A stretch of 64,000 nucleotides of DNA from Spirodela intermedia (GCA_902729315.2 LR746277.1:3601001-3665000), one strand, 5' to 3'. Positions 11,467-23,967 are shown, counted from the first letter of the stretch. Numbers and translations are program-made. The notes: generated by a model from the sequence alone, not told the origin.

Positions 11467-13061
11467 TGACATGACTCAGTCATTGTATATTAAATCACAC
11501 AAATCTAAAATTTATAAAACTAGAAAATACAAATTTTTAGATATTTAGAAGTATTTCTAAATAAATATATTAATTATAATTCAATAAAACTTCCAAAAAT
11601 AGCAACAATTTTCCAAGTCGATCACAAAGATGTAATATAATATCTAGTAATTATTCAGAATTTTTCTCAATGAATACGATTTTATATGAATTTTATACTA
11701 AGAATTGAAAAGGAAATATATTTAAAATTCACAATAAAAAAAGAAATAAGGGTGCGAATGTCAAGATGACATCAGCACCCGGCAAACACGAATCAGGCAG
11801 AAATAGAGTTCTGCTTGACAATTCTTACGTAAGTGATTATAGATGATTTAATTAATCAAATTAAGATCTGTAAAAGCCAATAGAATCGTAATTGAATAAA
11901 GTATATTTTGGTAAATTAAAAACACAAAAAATATGACTAAATGAAGCATAAAGTAAGTTGAAAGTAGGAAAACAAAGTTCCGGCATTGCGACAGTGATGC
12001 GTCGATGATGCACCGGAATCTTGAGCGCTCGGGAGGATCGTTGTGTAGTGTCCACAGCTTCGAAGGCTCTTCTTGGACAAAGACAACGTGGGCAATCTCT
12101 AAATCTTATCGCAAAGTCTAGAGATCCCTGAAATGGGTCATCGAGACATCTCAGGGGGCTGTCACTTGGCAGAGCGGAAAAATGGCGACTTTACAGCTCT
12201 TCGACGACTATCACCCGACAGAGAGGAGTTGGATGGAGGTGGGGAGCGTGTCAGGGAGCTTCATCCTCAAGTCTGCGCAGCAAGAGGAGGCTCTTCATCG
12301 CATCTGGTACGCTCTCAGGAGGTGACAACTCGTCTCCTAGCAGATTGTTCTCTTCCTAACGACAGCTTGTTTGTCGATCAATCGGAGATGATTTACTCAA
12401 TGGATTACAATCCTTTTATCGTTAATTATTCAGCAATTTTAGTAGCAATGCTCCACGAATTGCGTTGACGAGATTTTTGTCAATGATCTAGCGATTCTCG
12501 TTGCTTAATCCTTTATTGGCGATCTGCAAGAAAGTCGTGATAATCAAATAAAAATATATGAATTTTAACTCTGGAAGGTGTGATGCGGGTTTAGTCCCAC
12601 ATCAGTTGTGCGTCGATTTTCCGGGCGAATATATAGTAATGTTAGCTTTGTAAGTAAAGTCACTACTCTCGCGTGTACGACCACTCTTTACCCCACAGCT
12701 GGCTGGCCACCGGTGACATGGAAGGGGAGTGGCGCACACGTGCCCCTATCAGTCCAAGCCAAGCTGCTCGAGCCCCTACTCGCAGCTACTCTCCGACTAT
12801 GCTTCCGACCTACTTGCGGGACCAGCTGGCCGGCAGGTCCTCCCATTTTGCAATATTTTTATTTTTATTTCTTATTTTTTATTTATCTCAAAAGTAAGAC
12901 TATAAAAATCCTATAAAATCACATAATTACCCAAAAATTTACCTTAATCAACTAAAAACCACTTTTTACGCTTTAACACAAATATAAGTCTATTTATCAT
13001 GAGTTAAGACTAAAACTATATTATTTAGTAATTATTAACTCATGATAATGAAGACTTATCA
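11467..13061 (-). repeat. Solo LTR, inverted, 1595 bp, with perfect 5-bp target site duplication
   Basis: Seen: reading the minus strand from 13061 to 11467 gives a full LTR, TGATAAG...GAGTCATGTCA. It is flanked by ATAAT at 11462-11466 and again at 13062-13066. Both ends and the duplication agree, so this is a genuine insertion reduced to a solo LTR by LTR-LTR recombination. It lies only 56 bp from the 9896-11410 LTR, in opposite orientation. Confidence 0.9.
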
Positions 13062-13578
13062 ATAATCCTAAGGTCACTCCTTTCTCACTACCCATTATTA
13101 ATCTTAGACCCATTAAATGACACTAGTCAGGCCCACCAAGCCTAACCTAGCAGGTTGTCCCATAGCAGATGGGGAATGAGTATGAGCTCATTTCAATCCT
13201 CTATCTTGTAGTTATTTTGTAAAGTAATATCATCACAAATCGAATACTGAACAAGAAGAATTACAACTGGTGGAATAAATCCATCAAGATCTACTTTAAA
13301 GGACTACTATAGACTAAAACAAGGTGAGAACAATTTCAGTCAAATAGTTTTGGCAAAACAACTGAACTAAGTCAAGATTTACATTATTTGTTTCCTATCT
13401 CTAGTGATGTTTGAGTGATGTAAAAGCTACAAGATCAGATGGTAGTTTAAAATTTTCATGGTGGTCTCAGGGTGATGTGATGATGTTCATAGTCAAATTG
13501 TGTCTAGGGTTGTGTTGTCATCACTCATAGAAACATACCAATATATCTCTTATTTCTTTGGATATTGAGAACTTGAAG

Positions 13579-13814
13579 ATTATTTCCACACCCATAGAGG
13601 CCATATCTTTGGTACATGCTCATCACTCTTCTCATGTGCATATTGGTGGTGGTTGCTTAGGGAATGATGGAGGCAAGACATATGGAGCTTGCCAATAATA
13701 CAAATGTACTCATTGTCATAGAAAGGGACATGCCAAGGACACATGTTATGAACTTCATGTGAAACATACTAATAGAGTTAATTTGGTTGCTTTAGAAGAG
13801 GAGGGGGATAATTA
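13579..13814 (+). pseudogene. Ty1/copia gag fragment with zinc knuckle
   Basis: Seen: from about 13699 the frame encodes a perfect CX2CX4HX4C zinc knuckle (C-T-H-C-H-R-K-G-H-A-K-D-T-C, codons 13705-13746). It continues some 25 codons to a TAA at 13813. A TAA also sits just upstream at 13696. Known: this knuckle followed by a W/Y-x-L-H motif closes gag in Ty1/copia elements. No protease, integrase or reverse transcriptase follows, so it is an isolated scrap. Confidence 0.65.
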
Positions 13815-16480
13815 AGTCATCCATCAAATGACTGTCTCAAATGAAGAGTATGCTCAAATTCTCTAAGCTCGTGCCTTTATGCACATTGATCATTGTAGGC
13901 TAGTATGTCCTAATGCACATTGATCGTTGTAGCCTATGTACTTTATCCTAAATATATAATTGAACTTTTGAAATATAATTGTGAAATATGAACTTAGTCC
14001 AAGTTGAATCCATAAGGATGATTTGATTTATTTTTATACAAATCTCATATTCTCCAAAGGCAAATAATTTCTAGACTCATTAAATACAAATATTTAAGAC
14101 AAATTATTTTTTTCTAAAAAAATATAAAAAATTGACAAATAAAAAAAAAGGGTTTAAGGTGAATCTCCACTATCTCCCTAACGTGATGATGCAACACTAT
14201 ATCCACAAGATTGTGAAAATACTCCTTTGTGCTGAAGAGAGAGAAAGAGAGAGAGAGAATAAAGAAAAAAGGGAGAGTAGAGAGAAGAATAGTAAGGAGA
14301 GAAGAGAGGAGCAATAGAGGAGAGGAAAGAGTGAGAATGATGTAGTGGGAGAAGAGGGGGCACAACCAATTGAAGGGAGTTGATTGGTCAAAGATGGCAT
14401 GTAAAATAAAGAGAGAGGTAGAGACAAAGAAATAGAAAAAGAAAATTCGGGATTGAGAGAGTTCTTAGTTGTGGAAGGGAGGTTTTGCTCATAGCAGAAA
14501 TTATCAGCAAAAAGGGAGGAGAAATCAATAAAAAAATATAAAAATTGATTAAAAGGGGAAGATAAGGAAGAAAATAAGATGTTAGATGAGAGAAAACAGT
14601 GAAAAGTAAAGGAAAAAGGCCATAGAAGATTCTAACTCACCAGCATATGAGTTTCAACTTGTGAGAGAGAAATCATCAAAGAAATTGATATTTTTGGTGA
14701 AGGAAATAAAATAATGGAATGAAAACAAGATTAAAAAATAGGGAAAGTAGTGAGCAAGAGATTGGATGCAAGATTGAAAGAAAAATGATTAAAAAAGGAG
14801 AAAATTCACCAAAGAATGAGAAGTTTCTCACCAAGATGAGAGAAATAATGATTTCTAGTAAATTAAATTGGTGAAAGATGATTAAAAAATAAATAATTTT
14901 AATGAGATGAAAATCGAAAGAAGTGATGTAGTCAAAGTCAACAAATCAACACTTTGACCAAGAGGCAAGGTCAACTATATATGCTAAAGGTGAAGTTGAA
15001 TTTGAGGAGAGCTGAACTGAAATTTAGCCCAAGTCTAGGTCAATAAGAGGGCCCATTTGGAAGAGGTGCTTCTACCAACTTCCAATAACTACCCCAACTT
15101 CCATCCAAAAGAATCCAAGGAAGGAATGTCTATAACTATGAGATAACTGCCTCCACATGCACCATTTGAACCACAAAAATTTATGTTTCCAAGGGTGGGT
15201 TAGATAACTCTTCAAAGCAACCTTTGGAAGAACCAACACCCCTTAAGTGGTCAATAAGAATAAGGCATAACCATGACTTCTATGTTTAATCCTATTCTCC
15301 TATAAATGGGGAGATGAACTCTTATGTGGGGAACCAATTGATGAAACCTTCTTGTGTGACGATTTTTTTCTTCAATTTTCACCCTTATCTTAGAGGGGGG
15401 TCGTGACAGTCAATACCTCATCTTTGGGGAGGCCATGAGGATTAACTACCATTTTCATTCCACCCTTCTCATCCTTTCCTTCTATTTTTCACCGCTTTCT
15501 GAAATCATTGAAACTCTATCTAAAGTCTGCAAGCACAGTCGGATTACATCTCTTCATATCAAGGTGCGTTGACTTTTCATCTTTGGTGGTATTTATGAAC
15601 TGATCTTTAATTCTCTATTTGCAATTGCACTTGTATGTCCCATAGGCCAGCCATGAAATTGTTAATTAGTGATCCTAAAACCCTAATCTGGATTTGATCT
15701 GATTCATTAAATCCTACACATCCTTAATCATTGGATAGGAGATCCTATTTTCAATACTTTGCACAATTCAATTAAGTCAAAATTAATAACTACTATACTT
15801 TAAAATTTGCGTGAATTTTTCTAGTCCCCTTGTGAGTTGGTCTAGACTGATTTAAATACACTTTATTAATTTGTCTTGCATAAAGAAGGGAAGGAAAGAG
15901 GGAGAAAGAGAGAAAAGCTTGCTTGAAAAGAGAAAACCTACTGATGGGAGAGAATGATGAAGTGATAGAAAACAACAAAAAGGTGAGAATTGAAGGAGAT
16001 TTAACCTACTGATAAGAGAGAATGACGAAGTGATAGAAAACAACAAAAAGGTGAGAACATAAGGGGATTTGAGAGGGTTCAAAAGCTGCATAAAAGGTTA
16101 GGAACATGAAAAAGGGAGGAACTTACCAAAAACGTACAAAAATGAACTCTACCTATCTATCACCCAAGAAGAGAGCATGAAAGGGAGAGCGAGAAAGTCG
16201 ATTGACTCTCACTAGTCGCTCTCTCTCTTTCTCTCCTTTCTCTCTTGATCTCTCATTCTGTGGGCATAGGAAGGAAGGTGCGATCGTCATGAAACCACTA
16301 AAGGTTCCCCTAACGCCGTCTACCTCACACTTCACTCATACTATTTTAAGTTGTCTCAGCCGCGCAGTTAAATGTTTATCCGGCTTCCATCAGCCGCGCA
16401 GTTAAATCGTCCGCATCTGTGCCGTAAGAGTTATGCACGCCCGTCGGATGTTCGACAAGACAAGCTCCGCCAATCCCAAT
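13815..16480. other. Intergenic, no gene recognised
   Basis: AT-rich sequence with purine-rich stretches on the plus strand (for example a GAGA tract at 14236-14260). The serine/leucine/phenylalanine-rich frames on the minus strand are translations of this low-complexity DNA. I see no conserved protein, RNA gene or complete transposon here apart from the short tandem duplication listed separately. Confidence 0.6.
15935..16070. repeat. Two-copy tandem duplication, 68-bp unit
   Basis: Seen: the unit starting AACCTACTGATGGGAGAG at 15935 recurs at 16003 as AACCTACTGATAAGAGAG. The 68-bp units differ by a handful of substitutions. Function unknown; probably a local slippage or unequal-exchange product. 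Confidence 0.8.
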
Positions 16481-16690
16481 GCCAATGCGCCCACGTCAGC
16501 ATCTTGGATGACGTGCCAGGATCGTATACGTACGATGACGTAATCACTGTCGTCTGTACGACTTAATGGTAGAACTCGATTCGGCTGCACTCGGGTGAGT
16601 GGCAAAATGCGCGTTGAGAATTATTTGGCAATAAAAAGTTGAACTGGAAAATTTTGATGTCATAACAGGATCTGCAGGATGACGTCATAC
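16481..16690. promoter_or_regulatory. Cluster of TGACG (bZIP/TGA-type) motifs at the 3' flank of the ABCG gene
   Basis: Seen: ACGTCA near 16494, GATGACGTG near 16507, GATGACGTAA near 16534 and a palindromic TGACGTCA at 16680-16687, about 30 bp beyond the ABCG stop codon. Known: TGACG is the core of as-1-like sites bound by TGA bZIP factors. Inference: this could be a downstream control region or chance clustering. There is no direct evidence of binding. Confidence 0.35.
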
Positions 16691-16718
16691 ATGGAATGCG
16701 GAAATTTCCGACTGGACA

Positions 16719-19700
16719 CTACCTCTTCTGGAAATTTAAGGTCTTTATGCTGAAGGCGAAGATGGACGCGAAAAGCACGCTGAAGGCGACAACCGCCGTC
16801 GCCACCGCCCACAAGAAGTCGTGTTCAAAGCCAAAGTAGTTCTTTAGGAACACGTCCACTGGCTCATCCTCGACGATCGCCGAAATGTCCCCGAACTGCG
16901 AGGCGATCAGGCCATAGAGAGTCCACGCCATGGGGCAAGCCCAACTGTACCATCTCCACCAGATGGGAATCCTCTGCGAACGAGAGAGACAGAGAGAGGC
17001 GTGAGCAGAAGGGTCCCGCACGGAGAGAGGCCATGGAGGACAGGAGGTGCTCACCGGTCGGGGGATCAAGAAGCCGGAAAAGAGGTTCCATATGCCGTAG
17101 AAGGCGCCGGAGACGATGGCAGCGACGTTGTGGTTGGGGGTCATCCCCACGGCCATCATCCCGGATAAGGTGAAGTAGAGGAAGGTGAAGTACATGAAGA
17201 AGATGTACCAGCAGAACTTGGCCGCCGTCCACTCGAACCCGATCATTGCATAGACGATGAGCCCGTACACCACGGCCTGAAGTAGGATGTATGGCAGCTC
17301 GATCACCACCTGCGAGATACCCGATGGAGCGTGGTGAGCAAAGAAGGGCTCCACACTGGCGAGGAGGAGGATCTCGAAAGGTTTTTCTTAGCTCATAATT
17401 CACCTGGCCAAACGCGTACGGTAAAGCCGAGTACATCCCGGCAGCTATCTCCCGGTAGAATACTGTTCTTTCGACGCTGACCACTGGCTGAACTGTCTGC
17501 GCGTTTTGTATCCCTATGAACAGGACAGCGCAGTACATGGAACCCAAGGCGTTAAACAGATCCTGTTTCTTCTCCCTGAAACCAAACATTTCCAAGATTT
17601 GAATCATGCTAGAAAAACAGAAGCACACCGGAAGATTAATTACATCGAAAGAATCGAGTACAGCCATGCAAGGAATTGGGCTGTAAAATTTAAGATCGAT
17701 CGATATAAGTCTGACTTCCGACTGATTTGGACTTTTATGTCTCTCAAAAAATCTAATGGCATATGCGCACATATCAAACCGTGTAAGCTGGTTAGGTTAG
17801 GTTAAGTTACGTTAGGTTAGGTTAGGTTAGATTAGGTTACCTTCGGGATCCCAATCCCCAGAAGATTGTGCCGAACAACAAGGCGATGACGGTCGTGAAG
17901 AAAAGCCTCATGGCAGTGTAAGAAGGATTCCGCCAGTACGACAGATGCTGCTTCCACAGGCAAGCCATGCACTGCGTGAAGAAGGTCCGTGAATACTGTG
18001 TGGGGAAGTCAAGGTCGCTCGAACCGGGAGCAGGCACGCTCAGCTCCCTTATTAGACTCTTGTTCCTCCTGCCATTGGCATCAACAGGTTATAATGCCGC
18101 AGAATTAGGTCGTCCACTCAAGCCAAAGATGAGCGGAGTAGGATCACGTATGTTTTAATCCCGAGTTATCTTACGATTCGATCGGAACAGGAAACGGGAG
18201 ATATATCATCTACTCACTGGTAAAGCTCCGAGTTCTTATATAACTCGCTGAAACTGACACCAAGAACGTCTTCTTGTCCCAGAGTCGTCATCTCCAACAT
18301 CCATGTCGCGGGGTTGTAACCGTCTTTGATCTTGATAATTCCATGGATACCCTACGAACAATGATTCACAGTCATATCGTCAATAATACCGTTTTTCAAA
18401 GAAGCCGCATTACCCAAAAGAGAGGGGAAACGGAAGCTGTTATCGCCGAAATGTCACCTCAAAGTACTTGATCAGCTCGCAAGATTGGCGTCCCAGCGGA
18501 CCAATGTATATCTCTTCTCCTCCCCGCTTCATCAGGAAGAGCTGCAGGCAAACTGAGAGCATGAAGTCTAGAGAGAGAATCCGTGAGAAATGTCGGAAGA
18601 ATGCTGAAGAAAGTCTCGTTACCTCGTCGAAAGCTTCGAATATGTCTATGCTGGGCTGATGAATGGTGCACACGACTGTCCTTCCTGTATCAACGGTATT
18701 CCTCACCGTTCTCATGACGATGGCGGCCGCCCTAGCATCAAGACCAGAGGTGGGCTCGTCCATGAAAATTATGGACGGGTTGGAGACGAGCTCGACGGCG
18801 ATAGTCAGCCTCTTCCTCTGCTCCGTCGAGAGGCCACTGACGCCGGGCAGCCCAACGTGCGCTTCCCTCAACTGTGTCAGCTCCACGAGCTCCATGATCT
18901 CCTCGCAGAACATCTGCCCACCCACCCGATAGTTGCAGGAGCGAGGTTTATCACCACGATTCCACAATACAAACACGAAGATACATATCTCCAACGTATC
19001 CTTGTACCTTCCTCGTGTTGGAGTCGACCTCGGCCGGTAGACGCAGCCAGGCAGAGTACAGGAGCGACTCGCCGACGGTGACGTGTGGCGAGTGGATATC
19101 GTTCTGCTCACAGTAACCAGATATGCGAGCGAACGTCTCCTGCTTCTTGGGGTACCCGGATATGGTTATGCTCCCTTCGATATGTCCTCCCGTCTTTCTC
19201 CCAGACAGTACGTCCATCAGCGTCGTCTTTCCGGCGCCGCTGACTCCCATTAGAGCTGTGAGAACTCCTGGTCGGAAGGATCCGCTCACGCCCTTCAGAA
19301 GCTCCAATCTGTCGGCTACAACACCTTCCGTTTTCATTTCCTGCGAGGAACATCAATCAAAAGGTTTCATCTCTCTCTTCACTCGTGAGAATATTCTTAC
19401 ATAACTTGTCAATGAACGTGCTTCTAAATAGAACGATGCTTACCGCTGGCATGTCGACCGAATATCTGATGTCCTCAAACTCCATGGAAAGGGGGACAAA
19501 AGGAAGAACCATCCCTTTCCTGTCCGGATTTAAGCCTCCGGCTCCCTTGGGAACAGATGCCTTATCATCACTCTTCCCTGTCCGCAGACAAATCTCAAAG
19601 CTCGATTAGAGGTGACAACAGATGGCGGAAAAATAAACCTTCTACACGGGGCATCGGACGAATGGTTGGTTACCACGGAATCGCTCTCCTCTGGACGATA

Positions 19701-22700
19701 GCTCAAGCGATTGCACAGTCAAGTTCTCGTGCTTCTCATTCAGTGACTCTTCAGATACGGCCGCCTGACCCTTTTCGAGTGCTGCAAGAATCAGACGCAG
19801 AGAAACATGAGCAGGGATTCTGCGCATTAACGAAAAGATTTAATGTATTTGGACGAGCTGGCTAGTTGAGCTTATGAACGGAGGAGGGAACCCACGGTTG
19901 AGGTACTGGAGAGCTAGAGTGATAAAGACGTTGAACAAAAGCATGTATCCAGCGAGTGCTCCCACTCCAATCCAATACCATTTTGCTTCAGTGAAGACGC
20001 TGCGGGACCTCAAGACTAAGATTCCTAGAGGCTCTGTGGTTCCCGGGAGAATCTGTGGAGTCCATATCATGTCAAGCACGGGCATTAGCTCCCCTTGACT
20101 AAAGGCTAGACCAGAGGAAAATATTCTGGTCATCAAAGTCAAACTCAGGTGCAAGTAGTATATGTTTCAGTTAAAAACTCCAAAGATTCGATTTGATCCG
20201 AAAATATTCTACAAAATAGCGTCACGTGAACTTCAGAAGGGAGATGCGCGCCAGATGGCTGTATCAAACACCACAAGAATAACCCCGCGATCATTGATTG
20301 AAAATAAATCTAATATTATATCCGTAATAGGCTCAATTTGAAGATCGGGTCATCCGATGACGAACTCTTAAATCAATTGGCAGTGAGTAGAGCTAAACTT
20401 AATCTAACGTAGTTTGAAGGTCAATCAATCTCATAAAATTAGGCGCTATCCTGGCAGCTCTCGTACCGCTCACCTTGCTCCAGCTTTTGCCGAGGAATTC
20501 ATTGATGAAGACCCCGTACTGCGCGTACATCATAGGAGAGACCCACATCCCCCATTTCCACCATTTCTTCACATTATCTGTACGAGGAAAGAGAACGGGT
20601 CATCACCTATCTGTGTGGAGGAGTTCCGGACGAAACGGTTCATCTAGCCTGTTCGTCGGATCCTACCTCGAGCGAGAACGAACCCACCCAGCACCATCAC
20701 GACGAGCACGGCGAAAGATCCAAACGTGTTTGCGATCACCATGTTTCCGCCCAGCGCAGCCACCAGCCGGAAAAGACCATTCGCCATCTGGCTCGTCAGA
20801 AGAAGCAGAAGGTATTGCTTGAATAATCTGAATAAAGAGGAATTCCCAGGTCAAGGCCGATACGGTCGGGGATCAAAGGTCCTGATGTTCAAAATCCATG
20901 GGGGCCTTCACCTTGCTGCTCTCGGATCGAAACCGATGGCGTAGTAGGTCACGAACACCCAGACTGCAACTTCGACGAAGGTTATGGGGATCTTCAACAC
21001 CCACGACGGCAGGGCGTAGGCCCATGCGGGGTAGAACAGAAGGTCCCTCTGCTTGTAGAAAACTGGGAGCTTGGCTACGGTCATGGCGAGCTCCGCTAAC
21101 CCATTGAACATAACGATGATGACGGAGAAGAAGAGTGCTCCCATGAAGATGTTTCCATCAGCCACCGAGTCCCGAGGCATCTTCGTCCTCAGGAAAACCG
21201 TCGTGGTGAGGAAGCTCAGTAGGAGAATCTGAGTTAATTAGGAGACAGGATCAGAGAGCCAGACGAGGACCAGGAAGGGGAAGGGAGGAGAACCAGTACC
21301 TGGAAGGACCTGAAAACGTAGACGAAGGAATTCCGCTTCATGAGAAGCAGCTCTCTCTCGATGCAAGCCTTCAGTAGCTCCTTCTTGCTGACGCCGTATT
21401 TGGACGTGGTCAGAGCCGCAGGGTGGCTCTTGGTCCTGTCGAACGGCACCGCGAGCTCCTTCGTCACATCCTTCCCCACATGGAAGGCCTTAAAGGAATC
21501 GGTGAAGTCGTTCACCGGCACGAATCGGTAAGGCTCCCCGTGGCGGGCCCAGTACTGCCCTTGGTCCTTTCTCGACGTCACCTGGAGAAGATTTTCAAGA
21601 TAAAATTTCGAACTTTGCCTTCCGAGAAGATCATCGAAAAGTTTTCACGGAAACAGGGGAGACGCTGACCTCTTGAAGGAAGTCGGCGATGCCCTTCCTC
21701 TCAGGGCACTTGAAGCCCATGAACTCGAAGAACTCGAGGACATCCTCGCGGGGGCCTTGGTAGACGATCTGCCCATCGGAGAGGAGGATGATGTCGTCGA
21801 AGAGGTCGTACGTCTCCGGCGCCGGCTGGAGCAGCGAGATGAGGGCAGTTCCCCCGAGGATGTGGATTGACTGCCTCAGAGCCTTTACGATCTGGAAGGT
21901 GGTCGAGCTATCCAGACCGGTTGATATCTCGTCCATGAACAGAGCTCTCGCGGGTCCAACCATCATCTCCCCTGCGATGGTTCAGCGGAGGCTTCTTTAA
22001 TAGGGAGAAAAAGAATGGAAGAAGGGTCTTCAGAACTATCTCTCTCTCTCGCTCGCTCGCTCTCTACCTGTGGTGACGCGCTTCCTTTGGCCCCCGGAGA
22101 TACCCCTCACCATCTCATCACCTACCATGGTGTCAGCACAGATGTCCAACCCTAGGATCTGCAGGAGGAAGCTTCGTATTGAATAAGAAGCCAGGAGTCA
22201 ACGATGGAACTGAGAAAGTTGCAAAGGTAATCGGAGACCTGCCTTGAGGATGTAGTCTGTCACTACGCTGGCTTGTTGGCCTTCCATTGCAATCGCCTGT
22301 TTTGGGGAAGTAAGCCGTCAGTCCCACAAGCGAATTTGAGAGAGAGAGGGCAGTCTTAACGAAGAGTTCTTACCTTCGTGAAGACGTCGATGTCGGGATC
22401 TGGCTTGATGTTGGCGGCCTTCTCTCTCCTCGACAACTCCGACAGTATCTCTGCGATCACAGTAGGAAATTATGTAATTCGTAGTATACGAGGCAGTTTC
22501 AGGTAGAAACCAGGTGGAACAGAGCTCACCGTAGGGCGTTCCTACGCCCTGACATCTGGCAGAGAAGTCGAGCGTTTCCCGAACAGTCATCTCCCCGATG
22601 TGGATATCATACTGACTGACGTAGGCGGATGTTCTTTCCGGGACGAACTCGTCCAGTCCATGCCCATTGTACGTTATTTTCCCAGAAACCTTCTCTCCCC

Positions 22701-23693
22701 AAAAAACGCAGAGCTCGCAACTCAGCCGACAAATCGGTGGAAGAGAATCATGAAGACGTAGAAGAACGAGAGCAAGAAGGGACCTTGACGTCTGAGCCCC
22801 GCTTCCCAGCGAGAGCCAGCAAAAATGATGTCTTCCCAGAGCCCGGGGGACCCAAAAGCAGAGTCATCCTGAAGAACAGTAAAGACTGAGCTTAGGGGAA
22901 ATTGTGAAAGCCATAGGCTTTGGGAGCGAGGGAGCTCGATCATTCTCATTTTCCACACCTGCAAGGTTTGATGATGCCCCTGAGATTGTGAAGGATGGAG
23001 ATCGGCCTCTTCCTGCTGGACAGGATGCGGAGCCCGGCCGCCGCCACCTGCAAAAACTCTAGCGTTCGAATCAGGCCCGCAGGGGGGAAACCACAGCGCC
23101 ATTGTTGAATCCTTCGAGAAAAGCTCTACTTCTAGGATGTTCATGACGGAGTTGAAGACGGTAGGCAGCGCTCTCCCCCCCACGTGAGCCTCCGCTGTGA
23201 TGTTGAGGTCCTCGAAACGCACTTCGATCGTCGGAAGATCGATACCCACCCTGATACGAACCAGGGGAAAAAAAACAAGCTCGGTCTTCCGCAAAAAAGT
23301 TTCCAGGGGAGATGATTCTAGGCGACGACCGGAATCAGAAACTGTCACAAGAGAGGACGAGGGTTTATACATTACTTACCGATCAATGCGATTTCTGAGC
23401 TTCAACAGGAACCTTTCGTTGTCCTCGTCGGCAATCCTGACCAGCCTCTCGAGCAGGGTCTTCCTCTCCTGGTTCCCGAGGTCCTTGATCTCGATCCCCC
23501 TGTGCTCGCCTTCGGCGCCGACGAGGATGCCCTTCCTTATGCAGCTGTAAGTGGGGAGCTTCTCCAGGGCCGCCCATTTCAGCGCCTCTTCGTCGTCCTC
23601 CTCCCTGAACGACCTGGAGAAGACGTCCTCGGCTTCGCTCCAGCTGTTCTGTCTCAGGCTCCCGACCCTGTATACGCTGCTGCCAGTCTCCAT
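16719..23693 (-). CDS. Full-size ABCG (PDR-type) ABC transporter, ABCG40/PDR1-like
   Basis: ATP-driven exporter of the plasma membrane. Known: relatives move abscisic acid, terpenoids or defence compounds; the substrate here is not predictable. Model of 24 exons on the minus strand: 23693-23380, 23250-23130, 23047-22959, 22868-22784, 22689-22530, 22450-22374, 22296-22243, 22158-22068, 21971-21670, 21581-21300, 21228-20912, 20827-20667, 20577-20474, 20052-19896, 19781-19674, 19577-19444, 19340-19008, 18913-18623, 18541-18458, 18351-18218, 18068-17841, 17575-17404, 17309-17055, 16973-16719. All phases agree and give 1435 aa, the usual PDR length. Order NBD1-TMD1-NBD2-TMD2: Walker A GPPGSGKT (181-188), signature ISGGQRKR (about 320), Walker B ALFMDE (about 340-345); second Walker [10 protein letters not shown] (884-892), signature VSGLSTEQ (about 988-995). 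It ends in FQKR as many PDRs do. Intron 7 uses a GC donor. For exon 14 the donor GTGGGT (after 19896) keeps frame; the nearby GTTCCC does not. The N-terminus [24 protein letters not shown] is the ABCG40-clade pattern. No break is seen. Confidence 0.95.
17791..17839. repeat. (GTTAG)n pentanucleotide array in ABCG intron 21
   Basis: Seen: about ten units of GTTAG with three variant units, starting one base from the donor GT of intron 21 (exon end 17841). On the transcribed strand it reads CTAAC repeated. It is not the plant telomere heptamer. Confidence 0.9.
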
Positions 23694-23845
23694 CCCTGCG
23701 GAGCAGAAGATGGAGGCTCTGCAGCTGTTCTTGAGCCGCCGGCCTCACCCCGCTGGTTCGAGAGGGAGAGAATGCGCGTTGGTTAAACCCCACTGGGCAG
23801 AAAACAGAACCCTGTTCAATGCGGAGGAAGCGAACATGTCGAGAG

Positions 23846-23872
23846 CGAGAGAGAGAGAGAGAGAGAGAATGC
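23846..23872. repeat. (GA)n microsatellite upstream of the ABCG start
   Basis: Seen: a GAGA run about 150-180 bp upstream of the ATG at 23693, on the plus strand, i.e. CT on the transcribed strand. Such CT tracts are common in plant 5' leaders and can bind GAGA-binding BPC proteins. No direct evidence of function. Confidence 0.7.
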
Positions 23873-23967
23873 AGTCTAGAAGTAGGGTAGTGATGATTGA
23901 TCCGAACTTTCATGATCAGATAAACAAAAGGTCGTGTTGATTAAAAGGCATACAAAAAGAGTCCCGA

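Noticed and set aside
17791-17839. Interstitial telomere-like TTAGG repeat
   Set aside because: TTAGG is the insect-type telomere unit; most plants use TTTAGGG. The array is only about ten imperfect units inside an intron, so a telomere origin is unlikely.
19892-19896. Alternative donor GTTCCC for ABCG exon 14
   Set aside because: It would break frame with exon 15. The GTGGGT donor four bases upstream restores the family motif LNPLEKGQA.
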